Positions 43,512 through 53,943 of a stretch of 64,000 bases of DNA are shown here, piece after piece. Below the pieces are notes generated by a model. It was given only the letters and a program-made list of their open reading frames with translations. It was not told where the DNA came from and ran no database searches. Source of the stretch: Galeruca laticollis (lineage: Eukaryota > Arthropoda > Insecta > Coleoptera > Chrysomelidae); NCBI GenBank assembly GCA_963921935.1, contig OY998176.1, positions 139,574,299 through 139,638,298 on the forward strand, given 5' to 3'. The first letter of the stretch is position 1, and each line of letters opens with the position of its first letter. Position numbers and translations under genes: made by a program.

Positions 43512-45840
43512 TCACTTAAGAAGACAGTTTATTAGTGGAGAATTCCCTAGATTTAACTGTTCATTGACAACTTCATATTGTGGGTTTCTTAAATGTCTTC
43601 TAATTTCCAGTTCTTCAAGGAAATCCAGTTCTTGTTTCTTTTCACAAATATGCAGTACTTCTAGTTCTGTGTTGGGTGTCAATGAATGATTGGTGTCAAG
43701 TAGATGTTTTGCGTAGTGGGATTTATCTGGTTGTTTTAATCTGTATGCTCGTAAGTGCTCACTGTATCGTACTTCAAAATTCCTAAGGGTCTGACCCAAA
43801 TAGACAGCATTACATTCTGGACATTTGAGTTTATATATACCTGACTTCTTTAATAGCGGTATTTTTGTTTTTACATTTAACAATTTTGTACTAACGTTGC
43901 TTTCTGTTTTAAAAGAAATTGTTGTATTCGTTGCTGAAGATATTATCTTTGAAATATTATTAGAAATATTTCCTGCATATGTGATGGTTTTATAAGTTTT
44001 AATTTCATCAGCTTGTTTAGGATATATTAGTTGTAATGCCACTTTTTTCTCTTTTTTACTAATTAGCCTATTTATCATATCTAATGGATAACCGTTAGAT
44101 GTTGCTATTTGTCTAATTGTATTAATCTCTCTATCAAAATTACATTTGTTCATAGGAACTGAAAAAGCTCTATGTATCATTGAATTATATGCCGCTAGTC
44201 TGTGTGAGACAGGGTGATTAGAATTGAATAGAATTGTCACATCAGTCTGTGTTGGTTTTCGATAAATTGAATAATCAAGTACATTATTAACTCTTTGAAT
44301 TTTTAAATCAAGAAAATTGATTGAGCTATTTTCTTCAATTTCTAATGTAAATTTAATTTACGGGTGTAAATTATTGATGTGGTTAAAAATACATCTAATT
44401 GTCGTTCACTACCCATAAAACAAGCTAATATGTCATCTACATATCTATACCAAAATAAAATATTTTTCGAAATATTACTTTCAAAGATCTTTCTTTCTAA
44501 ATTGTCCATGAAAATGTTTGCTAAAATAGGTGATATAGGGTCTCCCATTGGTAAACCTTCATTTTGAATATATATCTTATTGTCAAAAGTGAAATAATTC
44601 TGATTAATGCATACATCAAATAAATTAAGTATATCTGATATTATTCCTGGATTAATATTTTTATCTTCTAGTAATTTTCTTACAAGTATTAGACATTCTT
44701 TAGGAGGAATTTTAGTAAACATATTAGTTACATCGAACGATATGAGTTTATAGTTATCTTGCAAGTGGATTGATTTCAACTTTTTGATTAGTTCTACTGA
44801 ATTTCTAATTGAGTACTGAGATTCATATCCGTAAGTAATTGAGTATATTGTTGAGCTTCTTTGCCAATATATTATTAGGAGCATTAACATAAGAGACTAC
44901 AGGTCTAATTGGTTTCGTTATTTTATGTAATTTAACTGTTCCATATAAATGTGGACAATGAGGATTCTTATGTATGATAGACCTCTTTTCGTAATCATTC
45001 AAAAGATAATTTGAATTATTAACAATATCCCTTACATTATTAGAAAACTTCTTTGTTGGGTCTGCTTTAAGAACTTTTACATCGCTGGATTTTATAAAGT
45101 TATATACTTTGGAATTGTAATTTTCAGTCGTCAAAATGACAGTAGCATTCCCCTTATCAGATTTTGTGACTGTTAGGTTATTATTCTCTACCTTCTTTTT
45201 TATTGCGTTTAAAACTGAAATGTCATTTTTTGTTTGACGTTTAACTTTTGAAGGTTCAATATTTTTGATTAAATTGGCAATTTTTAATTTCTCATAAAGA
45301 AAATTATTTGAATTAGATTTTAAAGCTATTTCTGACTCTGTAGCTATAATTTGTTTAATATTATTCGTAAATTTAGGTGGTATGCTGTACTTTAAACCTT
45401 TATTTAAAAATTCTATTTCACTATTTGTAAAATTAGTGTCTGAAAGGTTTTCAAATCGTGGTGCAAAGTGTGTTGGTATGTAGGTACTAACAGTTTCATG
45501 ATGTTTTGAGTATTGAATTTTATGTTGTGTGTGTTCAAGGTTCTGTAGCTTCTTTTCTTGTCCCTTAAATTTCATATGCTTCATCGTGCTGACATTTCCT
45601 CTAATTTTGTTATCCAAACAGTCAAATTCTACTGGATGTAATTGGAATGTGAGTTCTGAATGTACAACTTTTATGTAGTTGTCTAAGGAGTCTCTAACTT
45701 TGAACCATTTTTTACATTCAGATTTTATCCAAACTCGTTGAGCACATTTTATAGCTTTTTGTGCTTGTGGTGTTTTATTGTGACATTTTATATTCACATA
45801 ATTTGGTATTACCTTTTTTCTAAGGCATTCTTGGTTAAAC
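43512..45840 (-). pseudogene. Penelope-like polymerase, left copy, frameshifted
   Basis: Same protein as the right copy, in three frame segments: 45797-44823, 44890-44342 and 44240-43512. A one-base insertion near 44837 (CGTAAGTAATTG against CGTAAGTATTG) and a one-base loss near 44390 break and restore the frame. Because they offset each other, the arms stay equal in length. Amino-acid differences include MGDPISP in motif B (Ser to Asp). Polymerase motif C (YRYVDDILACF) and the GIY-YIG domain (GIYKLKCPECNAVYLGQTLR) are present. Otherwise it is almost identical to its partner. Confidence 0.9.
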
Positions 45841-45843
45841 CAA

Positions 45844-48243
45844 ATGTTTTGTGATTTGACCCAACTGTACCAGAAGTTACTACAAAAACGTTACAAAGCA
45901 TCACAAAACATTTGGTTTAACCAAGAATGCCTTAGAAAAAAGGTAATACCAAATTATGTGAATATAAAATGTCACACTAAAACACCACAAGCACAAAAAG
46001 CTATAAAATGTGCTCAACGAGTTTGGATAAAATCTGAATGTAAAAAATGGTTCAAAGTTAGAGACTCCTTAGACAACTACATAAAAGTTGTACATTCAGA
46101 ACTCACATTCCAATTACATCCAGTAGAATTTGACTGTTTGGATGACAAAATTAGAGGAAATGTCAGCACGATGAAGCATATGAAATTTAAGGAACAAGAA
46201 AAGAAGCTACAGAACCTTGAACACACACAACATAAAATTCAATACTCAAAACATCATGAAACTGTAAGTACCTACATACCAACACACTTTGCACCACGAT
46301 TTGAAAACCTTTCAGACACTAATTTTACAAATAGTGAAATAGAATTTTTAAATAAAGGTTTAAAGTACAGCATACCACCTAAATTTACGAATAATATTAA
46401 ACAAATTATAGCTACAGAGTCAGAAATAGCTTTAAAATCTAATTCAAATAATTTTCTTTATGAGAAATTAAAAATTGCCAATTTAATCAAAAATATTGAA
46501 CCTTCAAAAGTTAAACGTCAAACAAAAAATGACATTTCAGTTTTAAACGCAATAAAAAAGAAGGTAGAGAATAATAACCTAACAGTCACAAAATCTGATA
46601 AGGGGAATGCTACTGTCATTTTGACGACTGAAAATTACAATTCCAAAGTATATAACTTTATAAAATCCAGCGATGTAGAAGTTCTTAAAGCAGACCCAAC
46701 AAAGAAGTTTTCTAATAATGTAAGGGATATTGTTAATAATTCAAATTATCTTTTAAATGATTACGAAAAGAGGTCTATCATACATAAGAATCCTCATTGT
46801 CCACAATTATATGGAACAGTTAAATTACATAAAATAACGAAACCAATTAGACCTGTAGTCTCTTATGTTAATGCTCCTAATAATATATTGGCAAAGAAGC
46901 TCAACAATATACTCAATACTTACGGATATGAATCTCAGTACTCAATTAGAAATTCAATAGAACTAATCAAAAAGTTGAAATCAATCCACTTGCAAGATAA
47001 CTATAAACTCATATCGTTCGATGTAACTAATATGTTTACTAAAATTCCTCCTAAAGAATGTATAATACTTGTAAGAAAATCACTAGAAGATAAAAATATT
47101 AATCCAGGAATAATATCAGATATACTTAATTTATTTGATGTATGCAGTAATCAGAATTATTTCACTTTTGACAATAAGATATATATTCAAAATGAAGGTT
47201 TACCAATGGGAAGCCCTATATCACCTATTTTAGCAAACATTTTTATGGACAATTTAGAAAGAAAGATCTTTGAAAGTAATATTTCGAAAAATATTTTATT
47301 TTGGTATAGATATGTAGATGACATATTAGCTTGTTTTATGGGTAGTGAACGACAATTAGATGTATTTTTCAACCACATCAATAATTTACACCCGAAAATT
47401 AAATTTACATTAGAAATTGAAGAAAATAGCTCAATCAATTTTCTTTATTTAAAAATTCAAAGAGTTAATAATGTACTTGATTATTCAATTTACCGAAAAC
47501 CAACACAGACTGATGTGACAATTCCATTCAATTCTAATCACCCTGTCTCACACAGACTAGCGGCATATAATTCAATGATACATAGAGCTTTTTCAGTTCC
47601 TATGAACAAATGTAATTTTGATAGAGAGATTAATACAATTAGACAAATAGCAACATCTAACGGTTATCCATTAGATATGATAAATAGGCTAATTAGTAAA
47701 AAAGAGAAAAAAGTGGCATTACAACTAATATATCCTAAACAAGCTGATGAAATTAAAACTTATAAAACCATCACATATGCAGGAAATATTTCTAATTATA
47801 TTTCAAAGATAATATCTTCAGCAACGAATACAACAATTTCTTTTAAAACAGAAAGTAACGTTAGTACAAAATTGTTAAATGTAAAAACAAAAATACCACT
47901 ATTAAAGAAGTCAGGTATATATAAACTCAAATGTCCAGAATGTAATGCTGTCTATTTGGGTCAGACCCTTAGGAATTTTGAAGTACGATACAGTGAGCAC
48001 TTACGAGCATACAGATTAAAACAATCAGATAAATCCCACTACGCAAAACATCTACTTGACACCAATCATTCATTGACACCCAACACAGAACTAGAAATAC
48101 TGCATATTTGTGAAAAGAAACAAGAACTTGATTTCCTTGAAGAACTGGAAATTAGAAGACATTTAAGAAACCCACAATATGAAGTTGTCAATGAACAGTT
48201 AAATCTAGGGAATTCTCCACTAATAAACTGTCTTCTTAAGTGA
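45844..48243 (+). CDS. Penelope-like reverse transcriptase/GIY-YIG endonuclease, intact
   Basis: 799 codons without interruption, close to the usual length for Penelope-like elements. The N-terminal half has basic linker and finger sequence (TVTKSDKGNATVILTTENYN, YGTVKLHKITKPIRPVVSYV). Polymerase motif A is SFDVTNMFTKIPP (about residue 393), motif B GLPMGSPISPILANIFMDNL, motif C FWYRYVDDILACF (about 490), then INFLYLKIQR and YRKPTQTD. Residues 691-799 form the GIY-YIG nuclease: GIYKLKCPECNAVYLGQTLR (with the CxxC typical of the group), FEVRYSEHLRAYR and HYAKHLLDTNHS, with Glu in LEELEIRRHL. The enzyme nicks DNA and copies the element RNA at the nick. The first codons lie in the left arm and spacer, so the start is uncertain; a later Met may be used. 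No intron is visible. Confidence 0.93.
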   Translation: MFCDLTQLYQKLLQKRYKASQNIWFNQECLRKKVIPNYVNIKCHTKTPQAQKAIKCAQRVWIKSECKKWFKVRDSLDNYIKVVHSELTFQLHPVEFDCLDDKIRGNVSTMKHMKFKEQEKKLQNLEHTQHKIQYSKHHETVSTYIPTHFAPRFENLSDTNFTNSEIEFLNKGLKYSIPPKFTNNIKQIIATESEIALKSNSNNFLYEKLKIANLIKNIEPSKVKRQTKNDISVLNAIKKKVENNNLTVTKSDKGNATVILTTENYNSKVYNFIKSSDVEVLKADPTKKFSNNVRDIVNNSNYLLNDYEKRSIIHKNPHCPQLYGTVKLHKITKPIRPVVSYVNAPNNILAKKLNNILNTYGYESQYSIRNSIELIKKLKSIHLQDNYKLISFDVTNMFTKIPPKECIILVRKSLEDKNINPGIISDILNLFDVCSNQNYFTFDNKIYIQNEGLPMGSPISPILANIFMDNLERKIFESNISKNILFWYRYVDDILACFMGSERQLDVFFNHINNLHPKIKFTLEIEENSSINFLYLKIQRVNNVLDYSIYRKPTQTDVTIPFNSNHPVSHRLAAYNSMIHRAFSVPMNKCNFDREINTIRQIATSNGYPLDMINRLISKKEKKVALQLIYPKQADEIKTYKTITYAGNISNYISKIISSATNTTISFKTESNVSTKLLNVKTKIPLLKKSGIYKLKCPECNAVYLGQTLRNFEVRYSEHLRAYRLKQSDKSHYAKHLLDTNHSLTPNTELEILHICEKKQELDFLEELEIRRHLRNPQYEVVNEQLNLGNSPLINCLLK
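45856..45899. other. 44 bp palindrome spacer
   Basis: Unpaired sequence between the arms, beginning TTGACCCAACTG. It is not a sequencing-adapter sequence that I recognise, and it reads as ordinary coding sequence for the right copy (LTQLYQKLLQKRYKAS). Confidence 0.85.
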
Positions 48244-48504
48244 TAATTGTAAAGATCAGCAGATATAGTTTTCCTGGTTTTCTATATCATTGCACAGTTA
48301 TACTGATCTTAATTGGAAAAATGATATCCAGGATATCACCATAGGGCTAATAATATCTAAGCTCCAATATTTGTAATATCACATCTTCTTCTTTTTTCTA
48401 TAAACATATATTAAGCCAATCACAAGTTAGGTTACTTCTTGGTCTAGCCAAAATTAACTACTAAACATCAGGTAGGCATAAAATGAAATGTAACTTCTGT
48501 CATT

Positions 48505-48538
48505 CTGACGATGATATTGATTTATCGAAACAATTGTC
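48505..48538 (+). ncRNA. Hammerhead-ribozyme-like core, right copy
   Basis: The 3' region holds CTGACGA, a short hairpin (GATA..TATC with a six-base loop), CGAAAC, the palindromic loop AATT and GTC. This is the order of a minimal type I hammerhead: CUGANGA, stem II, GAAA, very short stem III, GUC cleavage site. Hammerheads are known in Penelope-like pseudo-LTRs. One extra T lies between CTGACGA and stem II, and flanking stem I pairing looks weak, so activity is unproven. Confidence 0.5.
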
Positions 48539-48639
48539 AATTTTTTAGAATTTTCAATAATTTGTATTATATTGTGGAATTAACTAGAGAACTTGAGTTT
48601 CATTTAAAAACACTAATAAATGAGTTTATTCAGCTCTTT

Positions 48640-49140
48640 AACTTGATTAGGAATCAATATGCATCCGGCTGTAGTGTCGTGGCTTAGGGTCTGCACGGGG
48701 TGAACGATGCCCGAGGACCCTATGTGGGACCTCCGTGAAAACTGAATCCAGCGGTGGGAGAACCAAGCCCATAGGATGCATGGTCGAACAGAAGATCGGC
48801 AACTACTGGTTCTGACCTTGGGGAACCGGGCGAAACCCCATTGTAAGTAGCCTAACCTTCGCATGCGGGACTCTGCGGAGGTGGACGTGGACCGAAGATA
48901 TCCCTTGCTGCTCGTGGGACCAACTATGGATTCTACTGAAAATTAAGGAGTAGAGAGGAGGGCTCCAGAGGAGGGGACCTCGGAGGAAACTCTGGACATG
49001 GGTGCACTTTATAGTGCCCTTCAGATGGAGTCTCCCGAGAGGAGCCCCGAGACCGGGTCCCCAAACCAAAAACAGGTTGAGAGAGCAGTAAGGACCCAGG
49101 CGCTGCCAGGAACAACTCGCTTTACCAGTTCTTAATATAT
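48640..49140 (+). other. GC-rich island, possible LINE 5' end
   Basis: About 500 bp with markedly higher GC than both sides. On the plus strand it contains an ATG at about 48925 (MDSTEN, a stop, then GVERRAPEEGTSEETLDMGA, MESPERSPETGSPNQKQVER), a Ser/Glu/Pro-rich opening like that of some LINE gag proteins. I suspect a 5' UTR plus the first codons of ORF1 of a LINE, cut off at about 49140, but no diagnostic domain is present. Confidence 0.35.
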
Positions 49141-51110
49141 GTACCAAATTTATAATGTGTATTTGAGGTTAATTTATTTAGATTATTTCTTTATTTAAAA
49201 AAAAACAAGGAAAACTTACAATTTTTTTGATGAACTGTATAATAATCCACTATTATTTTCACATTGGATCATTTACGGAATTTTTGCAGAGTTTTTCTCG
49301 AAATATTTCAGATTAAGTCAGACTGACAACTTTATAACGACAAACAATTTCGATTCAGGACCGAACTATCTATATTTATCAATTAATTCTAGTGGAAGCA
49401 GATTGCTTTACAAATCAGTAGCTGATTGAGTGGAGAAACTTGTTTGTATTAATTTGTCTGTAGAAAATAGGATTACGTCCTGATATTGCCAAATTATTAT
49501 GTTGTTTCTGTTGATCGGCTCTTTCCGGATTATTCTCATAATTATTCATTATTCAAATGAGCTTTTTCGACGTTTTCATCTATTAGTGTTATAAATGAAA
49601 CTCACTGTTTCCAGCTCTTTCTTATTACTTCAAAGTAGAATAATATATATTTATTCATAACTAGCGAAGTAGAAATAGCGAGAATGTACAGCTTTTTGTT
49701 TATTATTTTTATGTATGTAACAATAATTTTATGCTATTTGTTTGTAAGCTGCGCACGTTGAGTTAGTTGACTTAGTGACAATAATTTCTTTGCAAAAAAT
49801 CACAACAACTATATGATCCGTCAAAGTTCTAAGTTCCTTATTCTCTGGAAAAGTGATTTTCCAAAACATTGGAATGAGAAAGTGAATCGGGTATAAAATA
49901 GTTAGAATTCACAAACAATTTCAATGATATTTTACGAAACACGTACCTACCAGAATTATAAATTCATTCCAATTTTAACCCACTGAGATCGATTTTTGCC
50001 ATCGTATTATCGGCATTGACAAAGATATTCTCAGTAATTGGTTTATACATTCTCGTTCACTTTCGTCTTGGGTGAGCTTGGATTCATAGGTTATGTCTCG
50101 CAGCCTCATGACAAATTAATAATTAGCTTGTAACAAGCCGGTTGGCTGTTACGATTTCCATCGGACTATGGTATTTTAATTTCATCGTACTAATGATTCG
50201 AAATTAAAAAACATGTTTCACTTCCAAATTTTGTGTATTTAAACGATATCGTACATAGGAAAAATCTCTTCCTATTAGTAAAATTTATAAGTTAGTAGAT
50301 CGTAGTGGTTTCACATATTTGCTGGTGAGTTAGATTCTTGAAATATTTTATCTCCATGTGTTTTCTATGTTTCATTTCAAATTATAGTATGGGCTGGCGT
50401 TTGTTAAATTTGGTATGTTTGTTAAATTCTTTTTTTTGCAAAAAAGAAACATTTCATTATCTTTTGAAGCAAATTTCTAATAACTTCTTCTCATTCTTTT
50501 TTAGCTTCATAATTCCTCATTTTCTGTTTATTTAGGGAACAATGCGATAGATAGGATAGAACAGACTTATGTTAGATTTATTTTAAAAACTAGATTCAGT
50601 TTTTATGTGCTGGAGGATAAGCTTCCGATCTGTTCTATCTATTCCTTCATTCCCAGAAATTTTCCTCAATTTTTTCTCCTTCTTTTATTCTTTCCACAGA
50701 TCTGCAGCCCATAGATAGGCCCTAGGAACTAACCAACATCACTACAACCAGAGACAACAGGGAACCGGCCGGGATGGATTAAGCTCCAAATCTCCATCCA
50801 GTAGAACCTAGCTGAGAATAAATTAAAAAAATACAAGGTAAGAGACAGAAAATATTCTAACGTGACTAAAAATGTGTGTTTTTTATTAAAATACATTACG
50901 TAACTATAAATGGAAAATAAAAATAGAAAAATAGAAGAAAATAACTTGCCTTGGCCTTTAGAAGATAAGAATGGCCGATCGGCTTGTTGCAAGCTACGAA
51001 TTCTCTTGAGACTGAACATAAACTCAAATGAATTTTTCGGGACCTCCATTGTCTAGAAAACCATGGAAATTAATTGTTTGCATGTGTTTGAGTTACGACG
51101 TTTCAACAGT
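49141..51110. other. 2 kb AT-rich DNA, nothing recognised
   Basis: Open frames at 50338-50535 (plus) and 50729-51049 (minus) are Phe/Leu-rich and show no motif. Confidence 0.5.
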
Positions 51111-51111
51111 T

Positions 51112-51790
51112 AACATATCTGCAAGATTTCTTCTCGCATTCACACACTTGATAACAATAACAGATGTTAACTATTTAAACGTCACGGATGAAGCCACATT
51201 TACTGCCAATGCATATAGTAGTTCTCAAAATTGTCGGTGGTGGACAACTGAAAATCCCCATTCCGTTGTGCAATATTATTTTAAAGTTGATGTTTGGTGC
51301 GGGATATTCTAATTAAAAATCATTGGGCCATTTTTTAGGCAACACCTCAAATTCAAAAGTTATTTATATTTTTGACAGACAGACTTGTCGGAGGCTTAGC
51401 TAATCTTCCACAATCTCAGCCAATGAAACTATATTTCCAACGGAATGACGCTTCAATCCACTCAACCCTAGAAGTCAGGGAATAGTTGGATAGTGAATTC
51501 GGTGGAAAATGGATTTGGCCACATTCAGTTAATCTTTGGCCAGCTAGGCCACCTGATCTCACCCGTCAAGATTTTTTGTTGGGATATTTAAAAATGTTGT
51601 TTACAAGTTCAGGCCCATCAGAGACATAAAAAATTTGGAACAATGTATAAGAGATTGCATAACGTTAATTACCCCCTCGTATGTTTCAGAATATTCGAAG
51701 GGAAATTTCGTCTAGGAAAATGTTATGTATGCAGTACGAAGGTAGACATGTTCAAATTGGTTGACAATTTTGTTCAATGATAACAACTGA
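51112..51790 (+). pseudogene. Second mariner/IS630-type transposase relic
   Basis: Catalytic half of a transposase related to the one at 34955. VTDEATFTANAYSSSQNCRW (first Asp intact), TTENPHSVVQYYFKVDVWCG, a stop, LKIIGPFF, then after a shift YFQRNDASIHSTLEVRE in place of the QQDGAP motif. Aligned, the catalytic Asp position holds Asn. WPARPPDLTRQDFLLGYLK (third Asp) follows, with a degraded tail to GRHVQIG at about 51765. No terminal inverted repeats found. Confidence 0.78.
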
Positions 51791-52049
51791 TATTAAATTA
51801 ATTCACAAAGACGTTGATGATGCCCTCGGCAGTCTGATACATATCATTTGATGAATAGAATGGAGAATAAATAGAAGGAAGAAAATTAATTGAAAATGTT
51901 TGTAGTACGGTACCAAAAGTGTAGACTAATTTTTTTATTTTAAATATAGATATAAAACTATATAAACACGAAAATAATTTATGAAAAAGTTTGACAAATT
52001 TCGATAAAATAAAAATAAACGGTTTTAAAGATTAAAACTAACTTTCCCG
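51791..52049. other. Flank of the foldback structure
   Basis: AT-rich, no feature recognised. Confidence 0.4.
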
Positions 52050-53012
52050 CATCTGTGGCCCTGAACAATATTCTATCATAAAATTGTTACTTGTATACAC
52101 TTTGGGGGATGTATCGTGCTAACAAACCGAAATTTCTCAAAAATAACCAAAAATTTAGTATGTCTAGTTTTATAAGACCCGCTGTACTCGCTCTAGTCAA
52201 CTGAAAATCAATAGGATACATCTGTGAGACACCTTGAACAATACTTATTCATAAAGTTGATCAATCGTATACTTTCTGGAGGCTGTATCGTGCTAACAAA
52301 CTGAAAAATCTCCAAAAATGACAAAAATTTGGTACTTCTAGTACCGCAGCACCCGTTGTACTGGCTTTAGTGAGCTAAATATCAATAGGGTTCATCTTTA
52401 AGACGCTCTGAATAATATCCAATCATAAAATTCATCACTTGTATATACTCCGGAGGCTGTATCGTGCTAACAAACTGAAACTTCTTCAAAAATGACAAAA
52501 ATATCGTACTTAAAGTACTGTAGCACCGGTTGTATTGGCTCTGGTGAGCTGAAAATCAATAGGGCTCATCAGTGAGATGCCCTAAATAATATTCAATCAT
52601 AAAATTGGTGACTTGTTGATTTCCGGAGGCTGTATCGTGCTAACAAACTGAAATTTCTCGAAAAACGACAAAATGTCGTACTTCAAGTACCATAGCACCC
52701 GTTGTACTAGCTCTGGTGAACTGAAAATCAATAGGGTTCATCTGTGAAATGTCCTTAACAATATTCCATTACAAAATTGGTGACTTATTGCACTCCGGAG
52801 GCTGTATCGTGCTAACAAGACTTGCAAGGAAAAGTGGCCGACGACAACGACGACGACATACACACAGGATTTTTTTTCTAAAAACCGTTTTTTCGTGTTG
52901 TTGTTGATGGATAACGTAAAAATAACTGAAAAAAGTTTTTCAAATTTCCAACTTTTCTGTGGGTAAACCAATACTTTTCTCGCATATTAGATAGGTTGGC
53001 GGAAAAAGTAAA
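52050..53012. repeat. Left foldback arm, five units of about 173 bp
   Basis: GTATCGTGCTAACAA starts at 52111, 52285, 52459, 52632 and 52804 (spacings 174, 174, 173, 172). Each unit reads CGTGCTAACAAACTGAAA, ATGACAAAAAT, TAGCACCCGTTGTACT, CTGAAAATCAATAGG. A trinucleotide run CCGACGACAACGACGACGAC (52843-52857 region) follows. Confidence 0.92.
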
Positions 53013-53654
53013 AATACGGAAATGAAAATTGGTTTGAAAATTCCCGCGTAAACGCTCCATACCGTCTCCTTACGTCATCAAACTTTGAACGAATCTTACG
53101 TTCTGTCAAAGCAATTCAATGTATGGTTATAATGTGTCTCTATTCCAAAGTGTATATAATCATACTATGTGTGTCAGCTATTTTACTTTGACCGATAAGA
53201 TAGCTGAGAATTCCCGTTTGGAATTCCTGGTACGTTGTCGCTCTTGGTCAATTTAATCTATTTTCCTCGAGTATTTCATATAATCCAATCACCGTTTTGT
53301 TCAGCTTCGAGTATTTCAATTCACCTTCGTACAGGTATTTCGATTAATTTTTAGAGAGATCCAGAATGCGACAAATAAAAGATAATAAGTCTTCCCGAAT
53401 CGACAGTCGAGGTTATCGTATACTAAAAATATTATTTTCAGGGACTTACTCAGCTTCAGAGATCAAAACTTATTTTAATAGTAATCAGTTTATATTATAT
53501 GATTGTATTTATATGGAACTTGAAAAGTAACTTATAGTAAATCAGTTTAGATACGAGGTGTTCCATGAATATTTGAATTACCTAAATACGGTTTCATATA
53601 GAAACAACACAAACAAAGTGAGAACACCATAATTTGAAATTTGCTGAATTGAGA

Positions 53655-53943
53655 AAAAAAATTAGACTTTAACAAGGATGTGTGCTGAATCCTTCAGCAT
53701 TTTGCATAGTAATAGATGACGCCAAAAAAAGTTGTACAAAAGATTGTAAAAGCTTAGGTAAAGGGAAGTGAGAAATAAATTACGGAACACTACTAGAATT
53801 CCTATTCTCCAATGATATTATATTTATTGCCGAATCTGAAGAAAGACTATAACATAATCAGGATATATACCAAAAAAAACTAAGTTATATTAGAAGCGTA
53901 ATACCTCAAGCTATGGACATGTATCCAAAAAATTTAGTTAACA
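53655..53943 (+). pseudogene. RTE-like reverse transcriptase relic
   Basis: GCVLNPSAFCIVIDDAKKSC (motif B region), TKDCKSLG, then ELLFSND-like sequence (LLEFLFSNDIIFIAESEERL, where FADD has become FSND), and NQDIYQKKLSYIRSVI. The fragment is cut at 53944 by the CCCAGATAAC element. Continuation beyond 56240 was not recognised. Confidence 0.65.

Larger units (their letters stand above)
43137..48618. mobile_element. Head-to-head pair of Penelope-like elements (palindrome)
   Basis: Left arm 43137-45855 and right arm 45900-48618 are each 2,719 bp and are near-identical inverted copies around a 44 bp spacer (45856-45899). Each arm encodes a Penelope-like reverse transcriptase with a GIY-YIG endonuclease, with 5' ends facing the centre and 3' ends outward. 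Penelope-like elements are known to occur in tandem and inverted arrangements with pseudo-LTRs. One copy is intact, the other frameshifted. Confidence 0.95.

Noticed and set aside
45856..45899. Palindrome as a sequencing hairpin-adapter artefact
   Set aside because: The spacer is not adapter sequence I know and reads as coding for the right copy, and the arms differ by substitutions and indels. Long-read confirmation would still be worthwhile.
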